Source of the DNA: Pseudomonadaceae bacterium UBA836
GTDB lineage: Bacteria > Pseudomonadota > Gammaproteobacteria > Pseudomonadales > Pseudomonadaceae
Direction: 5' to 3'
Length of the DNA stretch: 20,823 nt
Assembly (NCBI GenBank): GCA_002296055.1
Contig: DBHE01000090.1
Coordinates: 1-20,823, forward strand
In this document: one piece after another, positions 13,412-20,823 of the stretch
Layout: each line of letters opens with the position of its first letter
Position numbering within the stretch: position 1 is the first letter of the stretch
Translations under genes and position numbers: made by a program
Notes under the pieces: generated by a model
The model's input: the letters and a program-made list of their open reading frames with translations, nothing else
What the model was told of the DNA's origin: nothing
The model's database searches: none

Positions 13412-15520
13412 ATGCACAACCTAAAAAAATGGCCACTGGCCCTCGCTGTCTCCTCGACCCTGACTCTCACTGGCTGCCTCGGCGGTGGCGGGGGCGGCGG
13501 CAGTGACGGAAACACCGGTGGTGGTGCGGCCACAACTACGCGCTACAGCCTTACCGTGGGAACACCTACTACCGTTACGGCGATCAATCTGTCAGCTCAG
13601 GAGCGGATTGCCCAAGCAATTGTCGACTTCCTCATCACCCCGGCGCTTGCGGACACCTTTGACGACCTGGACCCCTCCACATTCCGTGTCATCACTATCG
13701 AGGCCGATGGCAGCCTGGTCGAGCTGGGCGCTGACGAATTCACCGCTGAGGCCAATGACGCAGGTGACGGCTATATACTCGAGTTGCCCTTTGGCTCGCG
13801 CATCAACAGCTATATCGAAGTGCCCCTGCCTAGCGGCGTCAACTACACCACGCCCACTACCCGCGACGACCTGTTCGCCAACCCGCTGACCACGTTCGTC
13901 ACCCAGCAGATTGCCAGCCGCACCGCACAGTTCGACGAGCTAACACTGGAAGAGGTCGACCAGATCATCGAGGCCGTGCTGGAGATGGCCAACGACCCAG
14001 CGGTGCAAGCAGAGCTGGAACAAGCCATCAACAGCAGCTCCAGTACCGAACAGCTGCTCGAACAGGTTGGCGCCAAGCTCTCAGCCACTATCGAGCAGCA
14101 GCTGGACGACAAGGCCGCCCCCGCCCTCGACAGTAGCGCCGCAGATCAGGCTTCCGGCGGCTACTACAGCGAAAACATGACCGTTGGCGGTTACGCTGAC
14201 CGTGGCGCGGGCATTCTGCTTGGCGGCAACCGGAGCAGCGCGATTGAGCTGGATATCACTGGCGACACCGGCACGTTCAGCGTACCGGCCGGCACCTTCA
14301 AGGAAATGGAAATCGTCGTTGGCCTGGGCGCGTACAGCGGCGCATACTCCCAGGCATGGATCGACGATGAAGACGATAGCGGCAGCTTCAGCGCCGACGC
14401 CCGCGGCATCCTGTTTGCTGAAAGCGAAGACCTCGAGGACTACGAAAAAGACAGTGGTGACGTAGAAGATTGCGAGACGCAAACCGCTGCCTGTACCGAC
14501 CGCGAATACAGCGGCGCCACCCGTTTCACCGCAGCCGGTCCGGCCAACTCCCCGCTGGATGTCATGGTTGGCTCCCAGTTCTACACCCGAGAGGTGCGCG
14601 ATGACACCAACACCCCGCAACTCCAGGTGCTTAACCACACCTTGGACGTGATGCTGCGACGCGCCAGCCAGATGCCCACGGTTGACGGTAAATACGGCGT
14701 TGTCGAGCTGTTGTTTGAAGCCGGCGACAGCGATCTGGATATCTACGTCTACAACAACCTGCTGGAAATCGATGGCGCACAGGGCAGTTACTGCGAGCAG
14801 GGTCGCCGCAACCTGGAGATTTATCCGCAGAAAGGAACATATGAGTTCGATCGCTTCAACTACCAGGCCTGCCAGGGCGATGAGGGCTGGGATTGGGATG
14901 ACCCGAATGTCGGCGAAAGTGGAAGCTTCCCGCTCAGCGTAGCCAGCGACGGCAAGCTGGTGCTGGATGACGAGCTGGAAGGATACGCGTCACCGGATGG
15001 CCGCACCCTGCTGCTGGGCGTTGAAGCCACCGAAGTGCTCGACGGCGCGATCGAAGAAAACGATGGGGAGCAACACTTCCGCCAGATGCTGTTGGCCGTC
15101 AAAACCGCTAGCACCAACAATCTGGCCAACCGCGAATATCGCTTGATGGCGATCGGCATGTACGCCGAAACAGGCCTGGTCGAGCCAACCCGTCTGAACG
15201 CTGGCAGCCTGCGCTTTGACGCCGAGGGCAACGCTGAAATGAGCGCCGCCTGGCACTGGCAGCAGGTGACCGAGTCCGGCTTCAGCGACTCCAGCCTCAA
15301 TGAGCAGTTCAACCTGGCGTTCGATACGGACTTCGATGAGGGCACTCTGCAGCTGCAAGCGGTGCAGGACAACAACGACGGTGGCCAACTGACGTTCACC
15401 GCCGACGGTTACGTCCAGGAAGGCGAGCGCCTGATCGTGCTCGGCGCCAGCGGCGAGAACTCCGACGGTGGCGACTTCAGCGGCATGATGATCGGGGTAT
15501 GCACCAACTGCGACGAATAA
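13412..15520 (+). CDS. Large putative outer-membrane lipoprotein of unknown function
   Basis: 702 residues. The signal peptide ends in the lipobox LTGC, with Cys22 the lipidated residue; Leu at +2 does not signal inner-membrane retention, so it is probably outer-membrane anchored. A seven-glycine run and a Gly/Ser/Thr-rich tether follow. After that come an N-terminal region with helical, acidic stretches (about 170-245) and a C-terminal part (about 250-702) rich in short beta-like segments and Asp/Glu. Cysteine pairs (DCETQTAAC; SYC...QAC; GVCTNC at the end) suggest disulfides. I recognise no enzyme motif or named domain. ATG 13412 has AAGGGA 8 bases upstream, and a strong terminator follows at 15542. 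It stands alone and faces a two-component system gene pair. Confidence 0.85.
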   Translation: MHNLKKWPLALAVSSTLTLTGCLGGGGGGGSDGNTGGGAATTTRYSLTVGTPTTVTAINLSAQERIAQAIVDFLITPALADTFDDLDPSTFRVITIEADGSLVELGADEFTAEANDAGDGYILELPFGSRINSYIEVPLPSGVNYTTPTTRDDLFANPLTTFVTQQIASRTAQFDELTLEEVDQIIEAVLEMANDPAVQAELEQAINSSSSTEQLLEQVGAKLSATIEQQLDDKAAPALDSSAADQASGGYYSENMTVGGYADRGAGILLGGNRSSAIELDITGDTGTFSVPAGTFKEMEIVVGLGAYSGAYSQAWIDDEDDSGSFSADARGILFAESEDLEDYEKDSGDVEDCETQTAACTDREYSGATRFTAAGPANSPLDVMVGSQFYTREVRDDTNTPQLQVLNHTLDVMLRRASQMPTVDGKYGVVELLFEAGDSDLDIYVYNNLLEIDGAQGSYCEQGRRNLEIYPQKGTYEFDRFNYQACQGDEGWDWDDPNVGESGSFPLSVASDGKLVLDDELEGYASPDGRTLLLGVEATEVLDGAIEENDGEQHFRQMLLAVKTASTNNLANREYRLMAIGMYAETGLVEPTRLNAGSLRFDAEGNAEMSAAWHWQQVTESGFSDSSLNEQFNLAFDTDFDEGTLQLQAVQDNNDGGQLTFTADGYVQEGERLIVLGASGENSDGGDFSGMMIGVCTNCDE

Positions 15521-15541
15521 TCGCTTTGTCGCAAGCCCTAG

Positions 15542-15568
15542 AGCGCCCGGCACCCTGCCGGGCGCTTT
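15542..15568 (+). terminator. Rho-independent terminator of the lipoprotein gene
   Basis: An 11-bp perfect stem, AGCGCCCGGCA-CCC-TGCCGGGCGCT, followed by TTTGCTATT, 21 bases after the lipoprotein stop. It lacks a T-run on the other strand, so it serves the plus strand mainly. Confidence 0.85.
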
Positions 15569-15660
15569 GCTATTGGGCGAGCGTCTATAGCCCTCACGCT
15601 ATGCCAACACATATCCCCGGCGAACAGGCAAGTGAAACAGCCACAGCGCCTGGCATACCG

Positions 15661-16332
15661 TTAGTTGATCAGCCCCATACGGATGGCTTCCTGCACCGCC
15701 TGCGCCCGACTGCTGATACCCAGCTTGGCATAGATATTTTTGATGTGTTTGGCCGCCGTGTGATAACTCACACCCAACATATCGGCTGCTTCCGCAGTCT
15801 TGTAGCCATTACCAATCACCAGCAAAAACTCCTGCTCACGAGCGCTCAGCAACCCAGCACAGTCGGCCTCCGGCAAGTCGCGCTTGCGCGCCTCTTCGGC
15901 CATCTCCAGCGGCACCTGCTGAAAGTAACCAAGCATGCGCTGGGCAATCTGCGGTGACAGTGGTGGCACCCCCTTGACGATACCCAACAGCGCGCTGGCA
16001 ATCTGCTCCTGCGGGTCCTCCTTCAGCAAATAGCCATTGGCCCCAGCCTGCAACGCCGGGAACAAGTGCAGGTCATCGTCGTACATGGTGGCCACTACCA
16101 GTTGCGCATCAGGATGCTGCTGACGACATTGGCGAATAAAATCCACACCGGAGCCGTCAGGCAACTGCAGATCGACCAGGCACAGCTGCGGCACCTGTTG
16201 CTGCAGCGCCGTCAACGCACCCTGCAAGGTCGCATGGCAGCTGATCTGCGCGTCAGGCCAAGCGCGCCACACGGCATCAGTCAGCCAGCGCTGCGCGTCC
16301 TTCAGATCTTCCAGTATGAGTATCTGTTTCAT
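15661..16332 (-). CDS. LuxR/NarL-family response regulator
   Basis: 223 residues: a receiver domain (1-120) with acidic Glu8-Asp9, phospho-acceptor Asp54 (VDLQLPDGSG), Thr82 and Lys104 (GYLLKED), and a C-terminal LuxR-type helix-turn-helix (about 158-215: LSAREQEFLLVIGNGYKTAEAA, HTAAKHIKNIYAKLG). It is a complete, phosphorylation-competent transcription factor. Its ATG overlaps the kinase stop (ATGA), so kinase and regulator are co-expressed partners. It converges on the lipoprotein gene, whose promoter carries two LuxR/NarL-like dyads; that gene is the nearest candidate target. No named system (NarL, GacA, ErdR) fits clearly enough to assign a symbol. Confidence 0.92.
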   Translation of the reverse strand: MKQILILEDLKDAQRWLTDAVWRAWPDAQISCHATLQGALTALQQQVPQLCLVDLQLPDGSGVDFIRQCRQQHPDAQLVVATMYDDDLHLFPALQAGANGYLLKEDPQEQIASALLGIVKGVPPLSPQIAQRMLGYFQQVPLEMAEEARKRDLPEADCAGLLSAREQEFLLVIGNGYKTAEAADMLGVSYHTAAKHIKNIYAKLGISSRAQAVQEAIRMGLIN

Positions 16333-18509
16333 GTCTGCGGCCCGCCTCCCAACGGGATTTCACAGCGCATGGCCAAGCCGCCCTCCAGCCGACTCCACCA
16401 GCGCACCTCTCCTCCCAGCTCCTCACAGCGCTGCCTGGTACCCACCAGACCAACACCCTCAGACGTCAGGCCCGACGCCAGCAAGCCACGACCATCGTCA
16501 CAAAAATCCAGAATCAGCCGCTCCCCGGCCAACCTCAAACGCACCTGCACGCCAGTCGCACCGGCGTGTTTGAAGGTGTTGGAAAATGCTTCACGCAGAA
16601 TGCGCGACAGGTTTCGCTCGCTGCGCGGACTAAGCAACCGGGTACGAGCCTCGGGTTCGAGCTGCATATCCAGCGTCAGACCAAACAGCCGACAGCGCTC
16701 ACGCGCCTCTGCCTGCCAGCGTGCGTAGCTCTGCTGCAACTGGACCGTACCCTTTTGCAGGCCCTGAATCACCTCGCGCAGCTCTCGCAGACAATCGCGC
16801 GCCAACTGCTGCAGCTCATCACTTCCCTGGGCGCGGTACACCACTGACAAGAGCCGCGCCCCGACATCGTCGTGCAGGTCGCGCGCTACCCGGCGGCGCT
16901 CACTGATAACCCCACTCTGATACGACTGATGATATTGCTGGGCGTAACTGAATAGGGTCAGTGCCTGACGACAAAAAGCCAGATCCTGGCGATCGAACAG
17001 ACGGCTGCCTGCGGCCGCGTAGCTAAGCACCAGCCCTTCGCCCTCGCCAACTGCCGGCACCTGCAGGCGCAAACCATTGTCCAGGATGCGCAATTCGCTG
17101 CCGTCAGGCGCGCTGTCACAACTCAGCGGCTGGTAGATATCGCGCATCGCTGCGGCCCACTGCTCGGCCACCGGCCGCTGGTACTCAAAAGCCTGTTGCA
17201 AGATAGCCGGCAGCCGATCATGTAATGACTGCCGCGAGTCCTTGGGCATGAGCCAGGTCAGAAACCCTTGGCGCAGGGGCAGATAGGCCCACCCAATCAG
17301 TGCCAGCGACAGCAGCAGCCCCATCCGCGTCTCCAGCTCCAGCCACATCACCAAAAGCGCATCGAGCACCAGAAACAGCACACCGAAGGCAAACCAGAAC
17401 CACGCCTGCAAGATCCAGCGGTCCAGGTCGAACAGGCGATAGCGTACAATCCCCAGGGCGATCCCCAGGTAGGTAAGGACAAACAGCCCCCAGGCGTAGC
17501 TCTGATGGGCAACAGACTGCATCCCAAACACCTGCGGTACGATCACCAACAGCAGATACCCGAAGGCGCCGGCAAACCAGGCAAAGAGCAACCACTTCAG
17601 ACGCGCGCGCTCAACCGGTTCGCGACGGGTACGCCGCCATTGCAGACTGGCAAACACTACATCTAGGGCGAACCACAACAACAGTGGGTAGCGCGCTGCC
17701 ACATCAAGATCGGGTAGCCACTGCATCCAATTAGCCAGCAGCGTCAGCGCGACCAGAGGCAGCATCAGCCGCTCAAAGGGGAAAGCCGCCAGCCGCACCG
17801 GGTAGTACCAGAACAGCGCGGTCCCCGTGCCGGCAAACAGCATGGCGCCGGCCTGATTCATCCGCGACAGGAGCAAAAACCAGTCTGGCGAGAGGGTCAG
17901 TTCACGGGTGGTATAAATAGCGCTGGCGATGATCGCCAGTGCGATCGCCAAGCCAGCCAGCGCGTACAGCAGGGGGCCTCGTTCGGATTGCACAAAGGCC
18001 CAGGCGGCCACGCCCATCAGCAGCACCGACAACCCACACGCCAGCTGATACCAGAAGAGCAACGGCAGATTAGCCAAGCCGCGTGGCTGGGTAATGTGTA
18101 GCGATATCCAGCGCGGGTTTAACGCTTCGCCGTCAGCGGTGAGCGACTGCACCTGCAGACTCAGCTCGGCGCCGTGGAGGATCTGCCAGAGTGCTTGCTG
18201 ACGCGCAAAGAAGCGATTGTAGTCGGCGTAGTCCCGGGCATCGTCCGGTTCAGCCACCGCATCCCAGCCTTCCAGCAGCAAACGCCCTTCGCTGCTGCTC
18301 ACCGCCAGCAAGCGATCACCAGGGGCCAACACAGCTGCTGCCGGGCCGTCTGCAGCCACGCTATCTACGCGCACCGCGTCGGCGGCCGGCACCACACTAA
18401 ACCCCAGCCAGGGTTGGGAACCGGCCACATGTACGGCCAGAAAGAACAGCAGCAGTGCTATCGCCAAACCGGCGGACAGCACGCTGGAGGGAGAGGTTTC
18501 CTTGAGCAT
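16329..18509 (-). CDS. Polytopic sensor histidine kinase with PDZ-like N-terminal domain (HisKA_3)
   Basis: 726 residues. A first membrane helix (about 9-28) is followed by a periplasmic segment of about 115 residues with PDZ-like features (WLGFSVVP, VDSVAADGPAAAVLAPGDRLLAV). Then come roughly eight further membrane helices (about 148-400), a GAF-like linker, a HisKA_3 dimerisation helix with the phospho-acceptor His546 in RRRVARDLHDDVGARLL, and an ATPase domain (EAFSNTFKHAGAT, DDGRG, GVGLVGTRQRCEELGG). The architecture recalls Bacillus ComP and points to a ligand in the periplasm or membrane. I place the start at ATG 18509; an in-frame TTG at 18521 lies directly on an AGGA and is a possible alternative. 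It is cotranscribed with the response regulator, which it overlaps by four bases. It lies 106 bases downstream of lptG. Confidence 0.88.
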   Translation of the reverse strand: MLKETSPSSVLSAGLAIALLLFFLAVHVAGSQPWLGFSVVPAADAVRVDSVAADGPAAAVLAPGDRLLAVSSSEGRLLLEGWDAVAEPDDARDYADYNRFFARQQALWQILHGAELSLQVQSLTADGEALNPRWISLHITQPRGLANLPLLFWYQLACGLSVLLMGVAAWAFVQSERGPLLYALAGLAIALAIIASAIYTTRELTLSPDWFLLLSRMNQAGAMLFAGTGTALFWYYPVRLAAFPFERLMLPLVALTLLANWMQWLPDLDVAARYPLLLWFALDVVFASLQWRRTRREPVERARLKWLLFAWFAGAFGYLLLVIVPQVFGMQSVAHQSYAWGLFVLTYLGIALGIVRYRLFDLDRWILQAWFWFAFGVLFLVLDALLVMWLELETRMGLLLSLALIGWAYLPLRQGFLTWLMPKDSRQSLHDRLPAILQQAFEYQRPVAEQWAAAMRDIYQPLSCDSAPDGSELRILDNGLRLQVPAVGEGEGLVLSYAAAGSRLFDRQDLAFCRQALTLFSYAQQYHQSYQSGVISERRRVARDLHDDVGARLLSVVYRAQGSDELQQLARDCLRELREVIQGLQKGTVQLQQSYARWQAEARERCRLFGLTLDMQLEPEARTRLLSPRSERNLSRILREAFSNTFKHAGATGVQVRLRLAGERLILDFCDDGRGLLASGLTSEGVGLVGTRQRCEELGGEVRWWSRLEGGLAMRCEIPLGGGPQT

Positions 18510-18565
18510 CGGACGGAGCAATCCTGCCTACCTGTCGAACTTCAGCAAGGCAAGCATGCCCTAGC

Positions 18566-18585
18566 AGGGGCGACGGGTCACCCCT
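18566..18585. terminator. Hairpin between lptG and the sensor kinase gene
   Basis: AGGGGCGA-CGGG-TCACCCCT is an 8-bp stem with one mismatch on the plus strand that becomes a G-U pair in the minus-strand RNA. It lies 30 bases after the lptG stop. No T-tract follows on the minus strand, so it may attenuate or stabilise rather than fully stop lptFG transcription. Confidence 0.4.
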
Positions 18586-18615
18586 TTAGCAGCAAAACGC
18601 TGGCAAAAAGCCTTA

Positions 18616-19677
18616 TCAGCCGGCGCGCCGCATCAGCCAGGCGCCCAGCACAAGCAACAATGCGATAGGCAGCAACACCGCGATCAACGGTGAAAAACCG
18701 AACACCAGACTGGAGGGGCCCAGCAAATCCTGAACAATCTGGAACACAAAGCCGACCAGCACCCCAGTGAACAGCCGCTGGCCCATGGTGACCGAGCGCA
18801 GCGGCCCAAAGATAAACGACACTGCCACAAATACCAGCACCGCGGTGGCCAGCGGCTGGAACAGCTTTTTCCAGAAGGCCAGCCAGTAGCTCTGGTTATT
18901 CAGGCCCTGCTCGGCCAGGTATTTTTGATAGCGCCAGATACCCGTTAACGGCAGCGCATCAGCCTCCAGCAGCACCACCTGCAGCAGCTCGGGCGACAGG
19001 TGCACATCCCAGCGCTCCTGCAGATTGACGGTCACCGAGCTTTCGCCGGTATCGGCAAAGTGCGTCGAACGCACGTCTTCCATCAGCCAGTCGTCTTGCT
19101 GCACCGCAGCGCGGCTGGCAAAGCTGGCCTCCAGCAGACGCCGCTGATCATCAAAGCGATAGCGGGTAATACCGTAGAGCACACCGTTGGGCTGCACCGC
19201 GTTGATATGCAGAAAGTCATTACCCTCACGGTGCCACAAGCCCTTCGACTTCAGCGCCTCGTCACTGCCCTCGGCAATCGCCTTGCGGCTTTCCGCCAGG
19301 TTGGCGGTGTAAGGCGCAATGTATTCGCCAATACCAACACCCAACAGCATCAGTAATAACAACGGCTTCATGACGGCCAGGGTAATGCGTGCGATAGACA
19401 CGCCGGAGGCGCGCATGATGGTCAATTCGGAGTTGCTGGCCAGCGTGCCCAGCCCCACCAGGCAGCCGACCAGCGCCGCCAGCGGCAGTAGCTCGTGAAC
19501 CCGCCCAGGCAGCGACAGCAAGGTATAGACCAGCGCCTGCAAGGGGCCGTAGCCGCCCTCAACGTCATCCAACTCGTTGATATAGGAGAACAGCAGGTCC
19601 AACCCGAGAATAACCGTCAGAACGGCGAGAATGCCCAGCAATACCGCACTACCGATATGTCGATCAAGCCGCCGCAT
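18616..19677 (-). CDS. lptG: LPS export ABC transporter permease LptG
   Basis: 353 residues. LptG pairs with LptF in the inner-membrane LptB2FG complex, which extracts lipopolysaccharide and pushes it along the LptC-LptA bridge. The pattern is three N-terminal membrane helices (about 10-120), a periplasmic beta-jellyroll (about 130-260) and three C-terminal helices (about 270-350). The N-terminus MRRLDRHIG, ASNSELTIMRASGVS (coupling helix) and SFIFGPLRSVTMGQR are typical. ATG 19677 is chosen by the family N-terminus; the frame is open 18 codons further up, but those residues are unconserved and inside lptF. It overlaps the end of lptF by 14 bases, implying coupled translation. Confidence 0.96.
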   Translation of the reverse strand: MRRLDRHIGSAVLLGILAVLTVILGLDLLFSYINELDDVEGGYGPLQALVYTLLSLPGRVHELLPLAALVGCLVGLGTLASNSELTIMRASGVSIARITLAVMKPLLLLMLLGVGIGEYIAPYTANLAESRKAIAEGSDEALKSKGLWHREGNDFLHINAVQPNGVLYGITRYRFDDQRRLLEASFASRAAVQQDDWLMEDVRSTHFADTGESSVTVNLQERWDVHLSPELLQVVLLEADALPLTGIWRYQKYLAEQGLNNQSYWLAFWKKLFQPLATAVLVFVAVSFIFGPLRSVTMGQRLFTGVLVGFVFQIVQDLLGPSSLVFGFSPLIAVLLPIALLLVLGAWLMRRAG

Positions 19678-20767
19678 GCTGACCTCCCTGCGCCTGGCGC
19701 GCACCAAACAGCGCGTCGCGGTTAAGCACAACCCCGATCAGCAGAAACAGCCCGTGCACCCACCACAGACCCAGCGCTGGCGGCAGCTTGCCCGACTCAA
19801 TCCAGCCCCGCGCGCTGATCAGCAGCGCGAGATAGGCCATATACAGCAGAATCGCCGGCAGCAACTTGAGAAAACGTCCTTGCCGCGGATTGACCCGCGC
19901 CAGCGGCACGGCAAAGAAGGCAACAATCGGCACCAGCAGCGGAATCGCGATGCGCCACTGCAGCTCGGCGCGCTCATCCAACCCCTGCTCGCGCAGCAGC
20001 TGCAGGGTCGGCATCGCCTCGCGGTCGCTCACTTCAGTTTGCACTTCAGGCTTGGGCAGCAACACCCCGTAGGTGTCATAAGAAATGGTGCGAAAATCGG
20101 CCGACCCAGGCTGGCCCTCATAACGGAAGCCCTGGTTCAGCACCAGATAACGGCTGCCATCCGGGTTCATCTCCTGGGTACCTGATTCGGCTACCAGCAC
20201 CCCCAGCACAGCATCTTCACCGTCACCTCGGCGCTCGGTGATGAACACGTCCTGCAACTCGGTGCGGTCTTCGGACAGGCCGCCGGCGTAGGTTACCCGC
20301 TGGCCACTGCCCAGCGCCTGAAAGCGGCCGGCGGCCAGGGTATCAAACTCGGTCAGAGCGTCCTGCTGGTTCAGCAGCTGCTGGGTTTTCAACACGCCAC
20401 CCGGTGCCACCCAGAAGCTCAATAGAGCCACCAGCAGAGCAATCAGCAACGCCGGCCCCTGGGTATAGGCAATCAACCTGCGATCGCTCATGCCCGTTGC
20501 CGACAGCACCGTCATTTCACTGTCCAGATACAAGCGTCCGTAAGCCAGCAGAATGCCAAGAAACAGCCCCAGGGGCAGGATCAGCACCATGAAACCCGGC
20601 AGACGGTAAGCCATGATGATAAATAACACGGAGGCATCCAGCTGACCGGCTGCAGCCTGCGCCAGATACTTGATAAAGCGGCCACTCATAATGATCAGCA
20701 GCAGCACGCCACTAACGGCGGCCAGCGTCCACAACACTTCGCGGCTGAGATAACGAAAAACAATCAC
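19664..20767 (-). CDS. lptF: LPS export ABC transporter permease LptF
   Basis: 367 residues, the partner permease of LptG. MIVFRYLSREVLWT at the start, SGRFIKYLAQAAAG, GLFLGILLAYGRLYLDSEMTVLSATGMS (coupling helix) and the C-terminal FAVPLARVNPRQGRFLKLLPAI match Pseudomonas LptF. Three membrane helices lie before and three after a periplasmic beta-jellyroll domain (about 120-265). The start is GTG 20767, with AAGGA about 9 bases upstream, and it fits the family N-terminus exactly. The gene is first in lptF-lptG. The 56 bases left to the window end contain no clear promoter. In Pseudomonas this gene is usually divergent from the aminopeptidase gene pepA, which would lie beyond the window. Confidence 0.96.
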   Translation of the reverse strand: MIVFRYLSREVLWTLAAVSGVLLLIIMSGRFIKYLAQAAAGQLDASVLFIIMAYRLPGFMVLILPLGLFLGILLAYGRLYLDSEMTVLSATGMSDRRLIAYTQGPALLIALLVALLSFWVAPGGVLKTQQLLNQQDALTEFDTLAAGRFQALGSGQRVTYAGGLSEDRTELQDVFITERRGDGEDAVLGVLVAESGTQEMNPDGSRYLVLNQGFRYEGQPGSADFRTISYDTYGVLLPKPEVQTEVSDREAMPTLQLLREQGLDERAELQWRIAIPLLVPIVAFFAVPLARVNPRQGRFLKLLPAILLYMAYLALLISARGWIESGKLPPALGLWWVHGLFLLIGVVLNRDALFGARQAQGGQHAAA

Positions 20768-20823
20768 GAATCAGGTCCTTGGCTCCGGGGTCTTTAAGGG
20801 CCGGCGCGAATAGGCCAGAATGC

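Noticed and set aside
1..20823. tRNA/rRNA genes, CRISPR arrays, insertion sequences, integrase or attachment sites
   Set aside because: Read through for tRNA-like clover arms, regular repeats, transposase motifs and terminal inverted repeats; nothing convincing seen.

Overview
The window is high-GC chromosomal DNA from a gamma-proteobacterium of the Pseudomonas lineage (Pseudomonas sensu lato; a Halopseudomonas-type relative is possible but I cannot fix the genus). This rests on protein sequences that read like the Pseudomonas versions of RhlB, YaaA, FolE/FolX, LptF/LptG and a short LOV protein, on ordinary sigma70/Shine-Dalgarno signals, and on the absence of insertion sequences, phage genes, CRISPR arrays or RNA genes. 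It looks like a housekeeping region with one sensory/accessory block, not an island.

Layout. 1-1466: 3' part of an RhlB-type DEAD-box RNA helicase. 1467-1834: gene-free stretch with a terminator-like hairpin and a promoter with an inverted repeat. 1835-3217: PIN-PhoH ATPase. 3492-4268: peroxide-stress protein YaaA. 4278-5954 (minus): a two-gene operon of an adducin-type class II aldolase and an alpha/beta hydrolase closely resembling the animal MEST/PEG1 protein. It is divergent from a Crp/Fnr regulator (6075-6830). 6827-7279 (minus): MioC-like flavodoxin. 7407-7847: a short LOV blue-light receptor. 7844-9082 (minus): HD-GYP c-di-GMP phosphodiesterase. 9296-10201 (minus): a MerR-type LitR/CarH-like regulator without recognisable B12-binding residues (PplR class). 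10352-12046: folM-folE-folX, the tetrahydromonapterin pathway, divergent from the regulator across a shared promoter with TGTACA-type palindromes. 12143-13282: DUF1244, HopJ-family and RDD-family genes from a separate promoter. 13412-15520: a large unrecognised glycine-tethered lipoprotein with two tandem TACCC...GG(G)TA dyads upstream. 15661-18509 (minus): a LuxR-type response regulator and a polytopic sensor kinase with a PDZ-like N-terminal domain. 18616-20767 (minus): lptG and lptF of the LPS exporter.

The most interesting unit is 6827-12046. A flavin photoreceptor, a B12-less LitR-type repressor and a c-di-GMP phosphodiesterase sit against pterin-cofactor genes, and a near-perfect 19-bp palindrome overlaps the putative fol promoter. 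Together with published work on Pseudomonas putida PpSB-LOV/PplR pairs as I remember it, this suggests a blue-light switch controlling tetrahydromonapterin synthesis, possibly with a link to c-di-GMP. A second candidate is the MEST-like hydrolase / adducin-like aldolase operon with its divergent Crp/Fnr regulator. A third is the two-component system facing a lipoprotein gene whose promoter carries two LuxR/NarL-style dyads.
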